Assembly (NCBI GenBank): GCA_902629465.1
Contig: CACOQX010000007.1
Coordinates: forward strand, 1-46,771
Length of the DNA stretch: 46,771 bases
From: an uncultured SAR86 cluster bacterium
GTDB lineage: Bacteria; Pseudomonadota; Gammaproteobacteria; Magnimaribacterales; AG-339-G14
Direction: 5' to 3'
The notes under the pieces were generated by a model, which saw only the letters and a program-made list of their open reading frames with translations, did not search any database and was not told the origin of the DNA. Of the stretch, positions 1 to 7,994 are shown one piece after another (the stretch's first letter is position 1; every line of letters starts with the position of its first letter). A program made the translations under genes and the position numbers.

Positions 1-515
1 TCTGAGCCAAGTTCTAGAGGCGTCATGCCTGAAGCTAAAGCTGCTGCAGAGCCTCCAGAAGACCCTCCAGGAGTTCTTTCTAAATCCCAAGGATTATTGG
101 TAGTACCATAAATTTTATTAAAGCTTTGCAAATCTGATGAAAGAAAGGGCACGTTGGTTTTGCCAAAAATAATTGCTCCAGCATCAGTCAATCTTTGAAC
201 TGCCTCTGCATTTCGTTTTGGAATATTATCTTGCCAGGCAGGGTTTCCACCAGTCGATACAATACCCTCCACCTCAAAAGCATCTTTAATGGTCATTGGC
301 AAGCCATGTAAAGAACCTAGTTTAGATTTCGAAGAAGTTTTTTTGTCTGCCTGTTTTGCTTTTTCTAGTGCTCGTTCAATATCTAATGCAACTATTGCAT
401 TGATTTTTGGATTTACAACTTCAACCTGTTTTAAAAAGGACTCAAGGACCTCTTGAGCAGAGACTTCCTTTTGCTTTATTTTTTTTAAAATTTCATGTGC
501 ATTCTCAAAAATCAT
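1..515 (-). CDS. Amidase-signature family hydrolase, N-terminal part (cut by window edge)
   Basis: The first 171 residues of an amidase-signature enzyme (family usually about 450-500 residues), which hydrolyses C-N amide bonds with a Lys/cis-Ser/Ser triad. Visible: the catalytic Lys in GLPMTIKDAF (about K77) and the Gly/Ser-rich loop TPGGSSGGSAAAL (about 148-160) carrying the cis-Ser. The nucleophilic Ser normally lies some 20-25 residues further on, beyond the window edge, so completeness cannot be judged. The ATG at 515 is the only sensible start. It lies 26 bp downstream of the DUF3604 gene on the same strand, so the two may be co-transcribed. Substrate unknown; GatA itself is less likely without gatB/gatC beside it. 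Confidence 0.88.
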   Translation of the reverse strand, partial: MIFENAHEILKKIKQKEVSAQEVLESFLKQVEVVNPKINAIVALDIERALEKAKQADKKTSSKSKLGSLHGLPMTIKDAFEVEGIVSTGGNPAWQDNIPKRNAEAVQRLTDAGAIIFGKTNVPFLSSDLQSFNKIYGTTNNPWDLERTPGGSSGGSAAALASGMTPLELGS

Positions 516-541
516 TATGCCAATTAATTCTCTTTTTGATG

Positions 542-2650
542 CTAGTTGGTGTTTAACGGTTCTTCAGTTTCTTGAACGCTGTCCATTATCGATCTGATTG
601 TAAAAACACCGCCCGGATTTGGAACGTTTGGAATGTACCATATTGGACTGGACCAAGCTCGTTCTTGAAACGTCTTTGGTAAATCTTCTCTAGGTTTTAA
701 TCCAACTTTTATCGCATCCCAAGTGGTCCAAGGACAACTAGGATTTTCCAAAACTCTTACGTAGTAAAAAGCCTTTTCATTTTTATTGAAATCAGGATCT
801 GTCCAAACAGTTTTAAGTTCAGCCGATCCTACATCATTCGATATTTCACAAGTTTCAGTATTTACCGTAGCGCCATTGTCTGGACATCTATTTGTGATTG
901 GATTTACTTTAGCTCCGTTGGAACAAACTACGTCATAGACAATTTCTTTTGGCTCAGCATCAAATTGATTAATCGTGCCTTTAATGATTTGAACTCTTTG
1001 TAGCGGCGCTCCATTTTTTGCTCTTTGCGCCCAAACGAAAAAGTTGGGAACATTACTACCTTTGGAAACTAAGTCTGAACCCATAGGAACTCCGTTGCGG
1101 TAAGCCTCACTGATGACATTTTCACTATTTAGGTCTAATTCATTCATGCGATAACCACCAAAGAAACGAACTGAAATCCTATTTCCGCTTGTAGCAAAAG
1201 TTTCTTTTCTTCGCAAAGCACTGAAAATAGATTCTCTAGTATTTTCTTCAGCCCAGACTGCAGCCAATCCCGATGCACCCCACTGAGTAAATCCTGACTC
1301 CAAATAACTTCCTTCTTGGCCTTCGTAGATTTCAATTGGTAAACCCGTATCGCCAAAATTACTCTGACGTCCCAAAATCGTTTGTTGGTAATCAGTCACT
1401 GGTACCGAACCTCTTCCTTCAGGTGTAGCATCGATGATTCCAATTTTTGACCAAAAATCTGACTCATCATATGAAGAAGCTCCAGTATGAGTATCGGAAG
1501 AGCCGATTAAACCAAACTTGTATGGATTTCCTCGATCTTCCCACTCAAGAACCATTCCTCTAAAAAAAGCATCTCGTACATAACCACCTGCAGGCAAAGA
1601 GTAAGTTCTAGGAAAACTTCCTACTCTAGAATTCATGATGCCAAAATCTGCCCATTCATCATTAGGCGATAAAAGGGGGTGGGTATCGCTTGTGCCTTTA
1701 ACCTGTGTCATTTCCACAATAGGCTCATTCCTCATTCGCAGTGCCGAATATGCTTTATCAATAGGCGAACCATCAAATTGTTCCACTTCAAACATTTGTC
1801 CATTCGACCCATTTGAATTATGTGGCATAGCAATAGAATCTATGCCTTTATCCCTTAGCTTGTCCATCCATGCCCACAAATCTTCTGGATTAATAGAATC
1901 GATTCTAGTCCAAGGTCTTTCAGGCGCTTTAGAGCCTTCAAAAATTACATTTCTGTGTAAATTACCATTCTCTACATCCGTAGAAGTTGTGAATTCATAA
2001 CCAATGAAGGTTGTAAAATTCCCAGGATCATTGTGTTCATTCGCAGCTCTTGCCACATCTGCCCAAGACGACTTATGAGTTTCATCATCAAAAGACTGGA
2101 TAGCTAATGAGATGTGATTGGATAAAAAAGCTTGAATAAATTTTGGGTGATACCAAGGATAAGGATTTGCAATTGCTTCGACGGCACCTCTGAAGCTACC
2201 TAATCGAAATGCAGAAGATTCTAAAGTCTGGTTCTCTGGAGCATTTATATTGTGATAAATCTCTGCGCCTGGAAGAGTAGAGGCATAGGTTGAGGTATCA
2301 GCCCAAGCTTGGATCATACCTAGAAAAAAACCATGATCAGTAACTGCATAAAAATCCAATGGCTCTCTAAGTTTCATATCGAAGCCCAAAGCGTGCTTTA
2401 TAGTGTCACCTTTTGCATATCTGTAAGCATCATCAGGAGAGGCAGTTGTGCCAAATACATATGCATCGAATGAGTATCTCGTGTGAACATGAAGATCACC
2501 AAAGTAGGCATTTCTTAGTTCGTTAAAGTCTTTGCTGGGAGCAGGCGCAGGTTTACCTTCAATAGAAAAATCAACTACTTCTAATGAAGTATCTGTACAT
2601 CCAATAAAAATTAATGCCGTAAAAATTAAAGCGCTGATATTTTTTTTCAT
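542..2650 (-). CDS. DUF3604 lipoprotein, PHP-like predicted metal hydrolase
   Basis: 702 residues of the DUF3604 family. The N-terminus MKKNISALIFTALIFIGC is a lipoprotein signal with the lipidated Cys at 18, so the protein is likely anchored in the envelope. YFGDLHVHT (about 49-57) gives the H-x-H pair and VTDHG (about 103-107) the D-H pair, both typical of PHP-type metal sites; GSSDTHTG further on supplies another His. This suggests a metal-dependent hydrolase, possibly a phosphoesterase, but DUF3604 substrates are poorly known. Such genes are common in marine gammaproteobacteria. It lies upstream of the amidase on the same strand, 47 bp after the metallo-beta-lactamase-fold gene. Family call sure, reaction unsure. 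Confidence 0.87.
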   Translation of the reverse strand: MKKNISALIFTALIFIGCTDTSLEVVDFSIEGKPAPAPSKDFNELRNAYFGDLHVHTRYSFDAYVFGTTASPDDAYRYAKGDTIKHALGFDMKLREPLDFYAVTDHGFFLGMIQAWADTSTYASTLPGAEIYHNINAPENQTLESSAFRLGSFRGAVEAIANPYPWYHPKFIQAFLSNHISLAIQSFDDETHKSSWADVARAANEHNDPGNFTTFIGYEFTTSTDVENGNLHRNVIFEGSKAPERPWTRIDSINPEDLWAWMDKLRDKGIDSIAMPHNSNGSNGQMFEVEQFDGSPIDKAYSALRMRNEPIVEMTQVKGTSDTHPLLSPNDEWADFGIMNSRVGSFPRTYSLPAGGYVRDAFFRGMVLEWEDRGNPYKFGLIGSSDTHTGASSYDESDFWSKIGIIDATPEGRGSVPVTDYQQTILGRQSNFGDTGLPIEIYEGQEGSYLESGFTQWGASGLAAVWAEENTRESIFSALRRKETFATSGNRISVRFFGGYRMNELDLNSENVISEAYRNGVPMGSDLVSKGSNVPNFFVWAQRAKNGAPLQRVQIIKGTINQFDAEPKEIVYDVVCSNGAKVNPITNRCPDNGATVNTETCEISNDVGSAELKTVWTDPDFNKNEKAFYYVRVLENPSCPWTTWDAIKVGLKPREDLPKTFQERAWSSPIWYIPNVPNPGGVFTIRSIMDSVQETEEPLNTN

Positions 2651-2697
2651 AATCTCCCCTAAGTGATATTTATATTAATGCAATCAAAGTAAAACTT

Positions 2698-3756
2698 CTA
2701 ATTTAAATCTGAGAGGTTTATTTCTTCCGTGCCAACAGGTAAGACGACGAAAGTTCCATCTCTCGATAAGGTCCAGTCTGTTCTTATCTGATCAACTCCT
2801 CTCACAAAAACATTTTCCATAATTCCGTTTCGCGGAGCCGGAGTAAGATGATAAAAAATCAGGTGTCCAACATTTGCCATATTGGCTAGTTGAGCTGCCT
2901 CCATAGGCGTCATGTGATAAGTCTTTATGTCTTCAAGCACCTTTGCTAAGGGTTGATTGGGATCTCTTTCTAAAATTGCTTTTTGCATTATATTAATGAT
3001 GTGATTTGCTTGAGCTTCAGCAATCAAAACATCGGCATTTTCAGAATTAACAGCAATGTTTTCATCGTAAGACGTGTCTCCAGTTATGACTAACGATCTT
3101 CCTTTGTAGTCAAAACGATAACCAAGGGCAGGCTCAATTGGCTCATGGGTTACTTTAAAGGCTGTAATTTTCAAACCTTTTTTGTTGTAAATGATAGGAT
3201 TGTTTAGATCGACAATGGTTGTATCAAAGCCGACAGACTTAATTGGCGCAAGCGCCTCACCGTGATGTTCATTTCTAAACCCATAGTCTAATTTATATGC
3301 CATTTCGAAGCCTGCGGTTACTATGTCTGTTCCTTCAGGTCCATATACAGGAAGTGCTTTTGGACGACCTGGTAACCAAGTTGCCAAATGAAGATCGGCC
3401 AAATCTGAAATATGATCAGAGTGGAGGTGAGTGAATAGCACTGCTTTAATTTTATTTGTTGGGACGCTGTATTTTCCTAAATTAACGTTTGCTCCATCTC
3501 CTATGTCAACAATGAAAATATCCTCTCCTGCTTTTACAGCAACACAGGTTTGTGCTCTTCCAGGCGATGGTAGCGGCGATCTTGATCCACAAATGAGAGC
3601 GCTTAACGCGTCTTCTTCAGGGAACGGACTGTCGGCTGTAGCTAAATTTGAAACAGCTGTTTTGATTACTAAATCTTGTACAAAAGGAACTCTTAATGAA
3701 ATAAAAACAATCAAGAAGAGAACAATAATGACCCCTAAAATTTTCCAAATTCTCAT
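2698..3756 (-). CDS. Metallo-beta-lactamase-fold hydrolase with N-terminal membrane anchor
   Basis: 352 residues. Residues about 5-22 (WKILGVIIVLFLIVFISL) form a membrane anchor or uncleaved signal. The metal-binding motif THLHSDH (H110, H112, D114, H115) is intact, followed by H204 (VTHEP) and D227 (ITGDTSY), the ligands expected for a two-metal site. The GDTSYDENI region and later YHLTPAP resemble the RNase Z/arylsulfatase-like branch rather than true beta-lactamases, so an ester or sulfate-ester hydrolase facing the periplasm is plausible. First gene of a minus-strand run with the DUF3604 and amidase genes; its promoter shares the 94-bp gap with the divergent OYE gene. Confidence 0.87.
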   Translation of the reverse strand: MRIWKILGVIIVLFLIVFISLRVPFVQDLVIKTAVSNLATADSPFPEEDALSALICGSRSPLPSPGRAQTCVAVKAGEDIFIVDIGDGANVNLGKYSVPTNKIKAVLFTHLHSDHISDLADLHLATWLPGRPKALPVYGPEGTDIVTAGFEMAYKLDYGFRNEHHGEALAPIKSVGFDTTIVDLNNPIIYNKKGLKITAFKVTHEPIEPALGYRFDYKGRSLVITGDTSYDENIAVNSENADVLIAEAQANHIINIMQKAILERDPNQPLAKVLEDIKTYHMTPMEAAQLANMANVGHLIFYHLTPAPRNGIMENVFVRGVDQIRTDWTLSRDGTFVVLPVGTEEINLSDLN

Positions 3757-3804
3757 AAATCCTCCATAATTTGGAATTGTAAATATACTAAAATAATCTA
3801 ACTA

Positions 3805-3833
3805 TTGACAGTATGCATGTCAAAATATACCTT
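3805..3833 (+). promoter_or_regulatory. Candidate promoter with overlapping inverted repeat
   Basis: A consensus -35 box TTGACA (3805-3810) is followed at 17 bp by TACCTT (3828-3833) or at 15 bp by TATACC. Overlapping the -35 box is an inverted repeat TGACA-N7-TGTCA (3806-3810 and 3818-3822), a place where a repressor would block polymerase. It sits in the gap between divergent genes at 3756 and 3851. No regulator gene lies alongside, so the binding protein is unknown. Confidence 0.45.
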
Positions 3834-3850
3834 ATAAATTTAATAGAAAT

Positions 3851-5149
3851 ATGACAAAAATAAATGACCCGTTAACTCTTCCTTGCGGACAAGTTATCAA
3901 AAATAGAGTTTGTAAAGCCGCTATGACAGAACGAATTGCTCTGGGTAATAACTTTACTAACGAAAAGCATATAGAACTTTATAAAATGTGGGGAGCAGGT
4001 GACATCGGTATCTTACTTACAGGCAACGTCCAAGTGCACCGAGATAATTTAGAAGGTCCAGCCAATGTTGCAATTGAGGCGGATACTTATAAAGAACAAA
4101 TGCCGATGTTAAAAAATTGGGCTGAAGCTGCCACTCTAGAAGGCAGTAGACTGTGGATGCAAATTTCACATGCCGGAAGACAAACTCCAGGTGAGATCAA
4201 TATGAGCCCCATGTCACCCTCTGATGTGCAATTGAAAATTCCAGGCAGGAAATATGGCAAACCGATTCCTATGACTGAAGAAGACATTAAAGATGTGATC
4301 AATCGATTTGTGTTTACGGCAAAAATTGCTAGAGAGTCAGGATTTGATGGTGTTCAGCTGCACTCCGCTCATGGCTATCTTTTATCGCAATTTTTATCTC
4401 CTGATATCAATCAAAGAACTGATGCTTGGGGCGGATCGTTAGAAAATAGAGCTAGAATCCATCTAGAAATCATCAAAAAATGCAGAGAGGAAGTGGGCCA
4501 TGATTTTGCAATTTCCATAAAAATGAATTCAGCAGATTTTCAAAAAGGGGGCTTTTCTCCAGAAGACTCCATTCAAGTAGCAAAATTATTCAGCGCTTCA
4601 GGGATAGATAATATCGAAATTTCCGGTGGAACCTATGAGCAGCCAAGATTATTGGGCTTGGATAAGGTGAGCATCAATCCAAAGAGAAGCGAAAATAGAA
4701 AAGAAAGCACCATTGCTCGAGAGGCATATTTCCTTTCTTATGCAGAAGAAATAGCAAAAGTTGTGAATATTCCATTGATGGTGACCGGCGGGTTTCGAAC
4801 CAAAGAGGGCATGGAAGCAGCATTAGCAGATGGAGCTTGTGAAATAGTTGGAGTTGGCAGACCACTTTGTGCTAATCCTTATGCGATTAAAGAATTATTG
4901 TCTGGACAGATTGATGAATTACCAAAATACGAAAAAACTTTATCGATTGGTCCCTGGTGGCTCTCACCGACAAGCCCTTTCAGATTAATTCAGGCAATCA
5001 ATGCTTTTAGTGCTCAAGCTTGGTTTTACCAACAAATTAAAAAAATGGGCAAAGGGTTAATGCCAGACTTAAATCTCAAACCCTGGAAAGCATTTAGAGA
5101 GGATGCTAAGGCCGATCAAGAGGCTATAAAAGAATATAAAAATTTTTAA
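3851..5149 (+). CDS. NADH:flavin oxidoreductase, old yellow enzyme family
   Basis: 432 residues, an FMN-dependent TIM-barrel reductase of the old yellow enzyme family; members reduce activated C=C bonds of enones and related compounds with NAD(P)H. Seen: WMQISHAGRQ (about 102-111), then GVQLHSAHGYLLSQFLSP (about 167-184) with the H171/H174 substrate-binding pair and Y176, then DAWGGSLENRAR. VTGGFRTKEGMEAAL and GVGRPL form the phosphate-binding end of the barrel. The C-terminal 60 residues after the barrel look like a short extension without an Fe-S/FAD module, so it is not a 2,4-dienoyl-CoA reductase of full length. ATG at 3851 lacks a clear ribosome site. Leads a plus-strand run to 6890. Confidence 0.92.
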   Translation: MTKINDPLTLPCGQVIKNRVCKAAMTERIALGNNFTNEKHIELYKMWGAGDIGILLTGNVQVHRDNLEGPANVAIEADTYKEQMPMLKNWAEAATLEGSRLWMQISHAGRQTPGEINMSPMSPSDVQLKIPGRKYGKPIPMTEEDIKDVINRFVFTAKIARESGFDGVQLHSAHGYLLSQFLSPDINQRTDAWGGSLENRARIHLEIIKKCREEVGHDFAISIKMNSADFQKGGFSPEDSIQVAKLFSASGIDNIEISGGTYEQPRLLGLDKVSINPKRSENRKESTIAREAYFLSYAEEIAKVVNIPLMVTGGFRTKEGMEAALADGACEIVGVGRPLCANPYAIKELLSGQIDELPKYEKTLSIGPWWLSPTSPFRLIQAINAFSAQAWFYQQIKKMGKGLMPDLNLKPWKAFREDAKADQEAIKEYKNF

Positions 5150-5173
5150 TTCAAATTCGAAGGAGTAAAAAAA

Positions 5174-5584
5174 ATGAAAGTAGAAAACAAAGTAATGCCA
5201 AATGAAAAACAAATGGAAGAGTTTTTAGAGGAAGGCCATGATGAGCCTATTTTTATGGTCAACTTGTTGAAATTTAAAGAAAAGGCAGAGTATCCTGACA
5301 AAAGAAAAACTGACCTCACAGGTAAAGAAGCCTATGCAATCTATGGAAAAGAAGTTGTAAAGCATCTCGAAAAAGTTGGAGGCAAACCAATTTTTGGCTC
5401 AGAAGTCACGAGACTTATGTTGGGCGAGGTAGAACAGCTTTGGGATCAAGTTGCTATTGCTATGTATCCTAACAGAAAAGCGATGTTGAAAATGATTTCA
5501 GATCCTGATTACATTGAAAGCGCCCAACACAGAGTGGCTGGTTTAGCTGGTCAATTAAACATTGAAACAAAGTTGAGAGACTAA
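5174..5584 (+). CDS. DUF1330-like small protein
   Basis: 136 residues with the core EPIFMVNLLKFKEKA and a later DQVAIAMYPNRKAMLKMISDPDY stretch, the pattern of DUF1330/dimeric alpha-beta-barrel proteins (NIPSNAP-like). It is somewhat longer than the usual 95-100 residues of DUF1330. An excellent ribosome site (GAAGGAG, 8 bp before ATG) fixes the start. No signal peptide, so cytosolic. It follows the OYE gene by 24 bp and its stop overlaps the next start by one base (TAATG), so it is in an operon. Role unknown. Confidence 0.75.
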   Translation: MKVENKVMPNEKQMEEFLEEGHDEPIFMVNLLKFKEKAEYPDKRKTDLTGKEAYAIYGKEVVKHLEKVGGKPIFGSEVTRLMLGEVEQLWDQVAIAMYPNRKAMLKMISDPDYIESAQHRVAGLAGQLNIETKLRD

Positions 5585-6036
5585 TGAAAACTTTAAAAAT
5601 TTTAGGACTTTTAAGCCTTTTAGTTTTTTCCTTTTCAATTCATGCGGCAAAATACGACAAAAAAGTTGATCCTTCTGAACTTTACGATAAGGCCACTAAT
5701 CATTTGAAAAATGAAGAATATCGCAAGGCTTTAAGAGTTTTAGGTAAATATACAAAATCCAAGCCGAAAGATGCTGATGGTTGGACGTTATACGCTTTCA
5801 CTCAAAGAAAGTTAAAAAATTATAAGAAAGCAGAAGTTAATTACGAAAAAGCTTTGAAGTTAGATCCTGAAAATAAAATTGCCTTGGAATATCAAGGTGA
5901 ATTATTTGTAGAAACCGAACGCTTAGGACTAGCTCAAACCAATCTCAACAAACTCAAAGAATTATGTCCTACATCTTGTGATGAGCTTGAACAATTAAAA
6001 AAGTATATCAATCAAGAAGAAAAAAAATCTCTGTGA
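5584..6036 (+). CDS. Exported TPR-repeat protein
   Basis: 150 residues. A cleavable signal peptide (MKTLKILGLLSLLVFSFSIHAA) precedes about three tetratricopeptide repeats: residues about 31-64, 65-98 (GWTLYAFTQRKLKNYKKAE and YEKALKLDPENKIALEYQG) and a partial last one, ending with a Lys-rich tail. The protein is probably a periplasmic scaffold. Translationally coupled at both ends: its start overlaps the DUF1330 stop by one base and its TGA overlaps the next GTG start by four bases. Partner unknown. Confidence 0.8.
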   Translation: MKTLKILGLLSLLVFSFSIHAAKYDKKVDPSELYDKATNHLKNEEYRKALRVLGKYTKSKPKDADGWTLYAFTQRKLKNYKKAEVNYEKALKLDPENKIALEYQGELFVETERLGLAQTNLNKLKELCPTSCDELEQLKKYINQEEKKSL

Positions 6037-6890
6037 TTATTTTAGACGGTAGTATGGGCAACGAATTGCTCAAACGAACAAACAAGCCTTCTTCAGGTTT
6101 GTGGTCAGCGCAATTTCTTATAGACTCTCCGAATCTAGTAAAAGAAGTCCATCAGGCTTATGTCGATGCTGGTGCTCAGGTGATTACCACTAATACTTAT
6201 TCAACTATTCCAAGTTATCTTCAAAAAGAAAATAAAACACATTTAATGCATGACTTGATTGTAAAGGCTGGAGAAATTGCTCGTGAAGTTGCTGATGAAA
6301 ATGCTCACGAAATTACTGTCGCAGGCAGTTTACCGCCTTTAGATGAGAGTTATCGACCAGATCTAGTTCCAGATGAAGCCGATTCTATTCCTATTTATGA
6401 AGAATTAATCGATGGGCTAAATCCCTTTGTCGATATTTTTCTTTGTGAAACAGTTTCTTCAATTCCAGAAACTTCAAATATTTTAAAAGCAGTCTCTAAT
6501 AAAGCTGAGAAAGATAAAAAAATATGGCTCTCATGGACTCTGCTTGAAGATAAAAGCACCAGACTAAGAAGCAAAGAAACCATTGAGGAAGCTTTTGAGC
6601 TTGCAGAAAGTTTTAATATTGACGCATATTTATTTAATTGCACTGATCCAATTGCAATTACTGAAGGTGTTAAAAAGCTATCCAATCTTACGGATAAACC
6701 AATTGGTTGCTATCCAAACATATTTGGAGTTCCTTTTGATTGGACTTTAGATAATAGTATCCAATTGGAACCTAGAAACTTGTCCATTGAACAATTCGTT
6801 GAGTATAAAAATTTATGGAAAGATTTAGGAGCATCTATCATCGGTGGATGCTGTGGGTTAGGACCCGATTACATTAAAGCCATTGCATAA
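6033..6890 (+). CDS. Homocysteine S-methyltransferase family enzyme
   Basis: 285 residues starting with GTG inside a GTGA overlap with the upstream TPR gene. The opening IILDGSMGNELLKR and the zinc-thiolate residues C203 (FNCTDP) and C273-C274 (GGCCGLGP) are the hallmarks of the homocysteine S-methyltransferase/BHMT family, which transfers a methyl group to homocysteine. It is the size of MmuM-type enzymes that use S-methylmethionine, but the family also has members of unknown use, and the OYE/DUF1330/TPR context does not point to methionine recycling. A perfect terminator follows. All family catalytic Cys residues are present. Confidence 0.85.
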   Translation: MIILDGSMGNELLKRTNKPSSGLWSAQFLIDSPNLVKEVHQAYVDAGAQVITTNTYSTIPSYLQKENKTHLMHDLIVKAGEIAREVADENAHEITVAGSLPPLDESYRPDLVPDEADSIPIYEELIDGLNPFVDIFLCETVSSIPETSNILKAVSNKAEKDKKIWLSWTLLEDKSTRLRSKETIEEAFELAESFNIDAYLFNCTDPIAITEGVKKLSNLTDKPIGCYPNIFGVPFDWTLDNSIQLEPRNLSIEQFVEYKNLWKDLGASIIGGCCGLGPDYIKAIA

Positions 6891-6892
6891 AA

Positions 6893-6929
6893 AAATTCTC
6901 CAGAAAACAAACTGCCCTCTGGAGAATTT
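6893..6929. terminator. Bidirectional rho-independent terminator
   Basis: A perfect 12-bp stem, AAATTCTCCAGA (6893-6904) pairing with TCTGGAGAATTT (6918-6929), flanked by A-rich sequence on one side and T-rich on the other. It lies between convergent genes ending at 6890 and 6945 and can serve both. Confidence 0.85.
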
Positions 6930-6944
6930 ATTTCTTTAAGCTTT

Positions 6945-7922
6945 TTAAGCTACAAATTGTGAAAGTCTGCTTTTAATAATTTCTTCTGCATCAGAAACTA
7001 TTCTTTCTACCAGCTCTTTACAAGTCGGGATGTCATGAATTAGTCCAGCAACCATTCCGCAACTCCAAGCACCGGCATCCATCGTACCTTCTTGCATGAT
7101 TTTCGGATAGACGCCAGCTACTTCGTCCATGATGTCGGTGATTTGAATTTCATCGCCCAAGGCTTTTTCCTTTTCAAGAATCTTTTGTACTGCATCATTA
7201 GCCAAAACTCTTTCGGTATTTCTTAAGGGTCTCATGATCAATTCGGTATCCAATTCAGATGCAGCAACCAAAGCTTCTTTAACGTTTTGGTGCACCGGAG
7301 CTTCCTTAGTTGCAATAAATCTTGTACCCATATTGATTCCATCTGCGCCCATGGAAAGAGCAGCAGCAAGTTGTTGGCCATTACCCATACCGCCTGAAGC
7401 AACAAAAGGAATTGAAAGTTCTTCAGCAGCTCTTGGTAGAAGAATCATATTCGGTATGTCATCTTCTCCAGGGTGGCCACCGCACTCAAAGCCATCAACA
7501 CTGACAGCATCACAGCCAATTTTTTCTGCTTTTAAAGAATGTCTTACAGAAGTACATTTGTGAATGACTTTAATACCAGCACCTTTAAGGTCAGGCATGT
7601 AAGCTTCAGGACTTCTGCCTGCGGTCTCAACGATTTTTACTCCACCTTCAACAATAGCTTTGATGTAACCAGGATAATCAGGCTCTTGAAAACCAGGCAA
7701 AAAAGTTAAGTTTACGCCAAAAGGCTTATCAGTCATTTCATGACATTTTGCAATTTCTTTAGCCAGGTCATCAGGAGTTTTTTGGGTTAGACCGGTAATG
7801 ATTCCTAGCCCGCCTGCGTTGGCAACCGCAGCAGCCATTTCTGCGAAACCTACATAATGCATTCCTCCTTGAATAACTGGATGTTCAATATCGAACATTT
7901 CGGTGATTTTTGTTTTTATCAT
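6945..7922 (-). CDS. Nitronate monooxygenase-like FMN enzyme
   Basis: 325 residues of the nitronate monooxygenase (2-nitropropane dioxygenase)/FabK-like TIM-barrel family, which binds FMN. Seen: PVIQGGMHYVGFAEMAAAVANAGGLGII near the N-terminus, DGFECGGHPGED around residue 150 with the expected His, FVASGGMGNGQQLAAALSMGADG and GTRFIATKEA forming the phosphate-binding site. Real substrates may be nitronates or enoyl-type acyl compounds; sequence alone does not tell. It has a good upstream Gly/Ala-rich start and ribosome site (AGGGAG before ATG). Same strand as the GMC and MDR genes upstream of it but separated by a 72-bp gap with a weak hairpin. Confidence 0.88.
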   Translation of the reverse strand: MIKTKITEMFDIEHPVIQGGMHYVGFAEMAAAVANAGGLGIITGLTQKTPDDLAKEIAKCHEMTDKPFGVNLTFLPGFQEPDYPGYIKAIVEGGVKIVETAGRSPEAYMPDLKGAGIKVIHKCTSVRHSLKAEKIGCDAVSVDGFECGGHPGEDDIPNMILLPRAAEELSIPFVASGGMGNGQQLAAALSMGADGINMGTRFIATKEAPVHQNVKEALVAASELDTELIMRPLRNTERVLANDAVQKILEKEKALGDEIQITDIMDEVAGVYPKIMQEGTMDAGAWSCGMVAGLIHDIPTCKELVERIVSDAEEIIKSRLSQFVA

Positions 7923-7994
7923 TTTTTCTCCCTAATAAATTGAAGGTTTAATTTAAAGCCCGTAAGGCTTTTTGTCTACCTAAACGCTATATTT

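Noticed and set aside
7955-7971. Hairpin AAAGCC-CGTAA-GGCTTT between the GMC and nitronate-monooxygenase-like genes
   Set aside because: Stem of only six pairs, and the T run is on the wrong strand for the two minus-strand genes beside it. Not convincing as a terminator.
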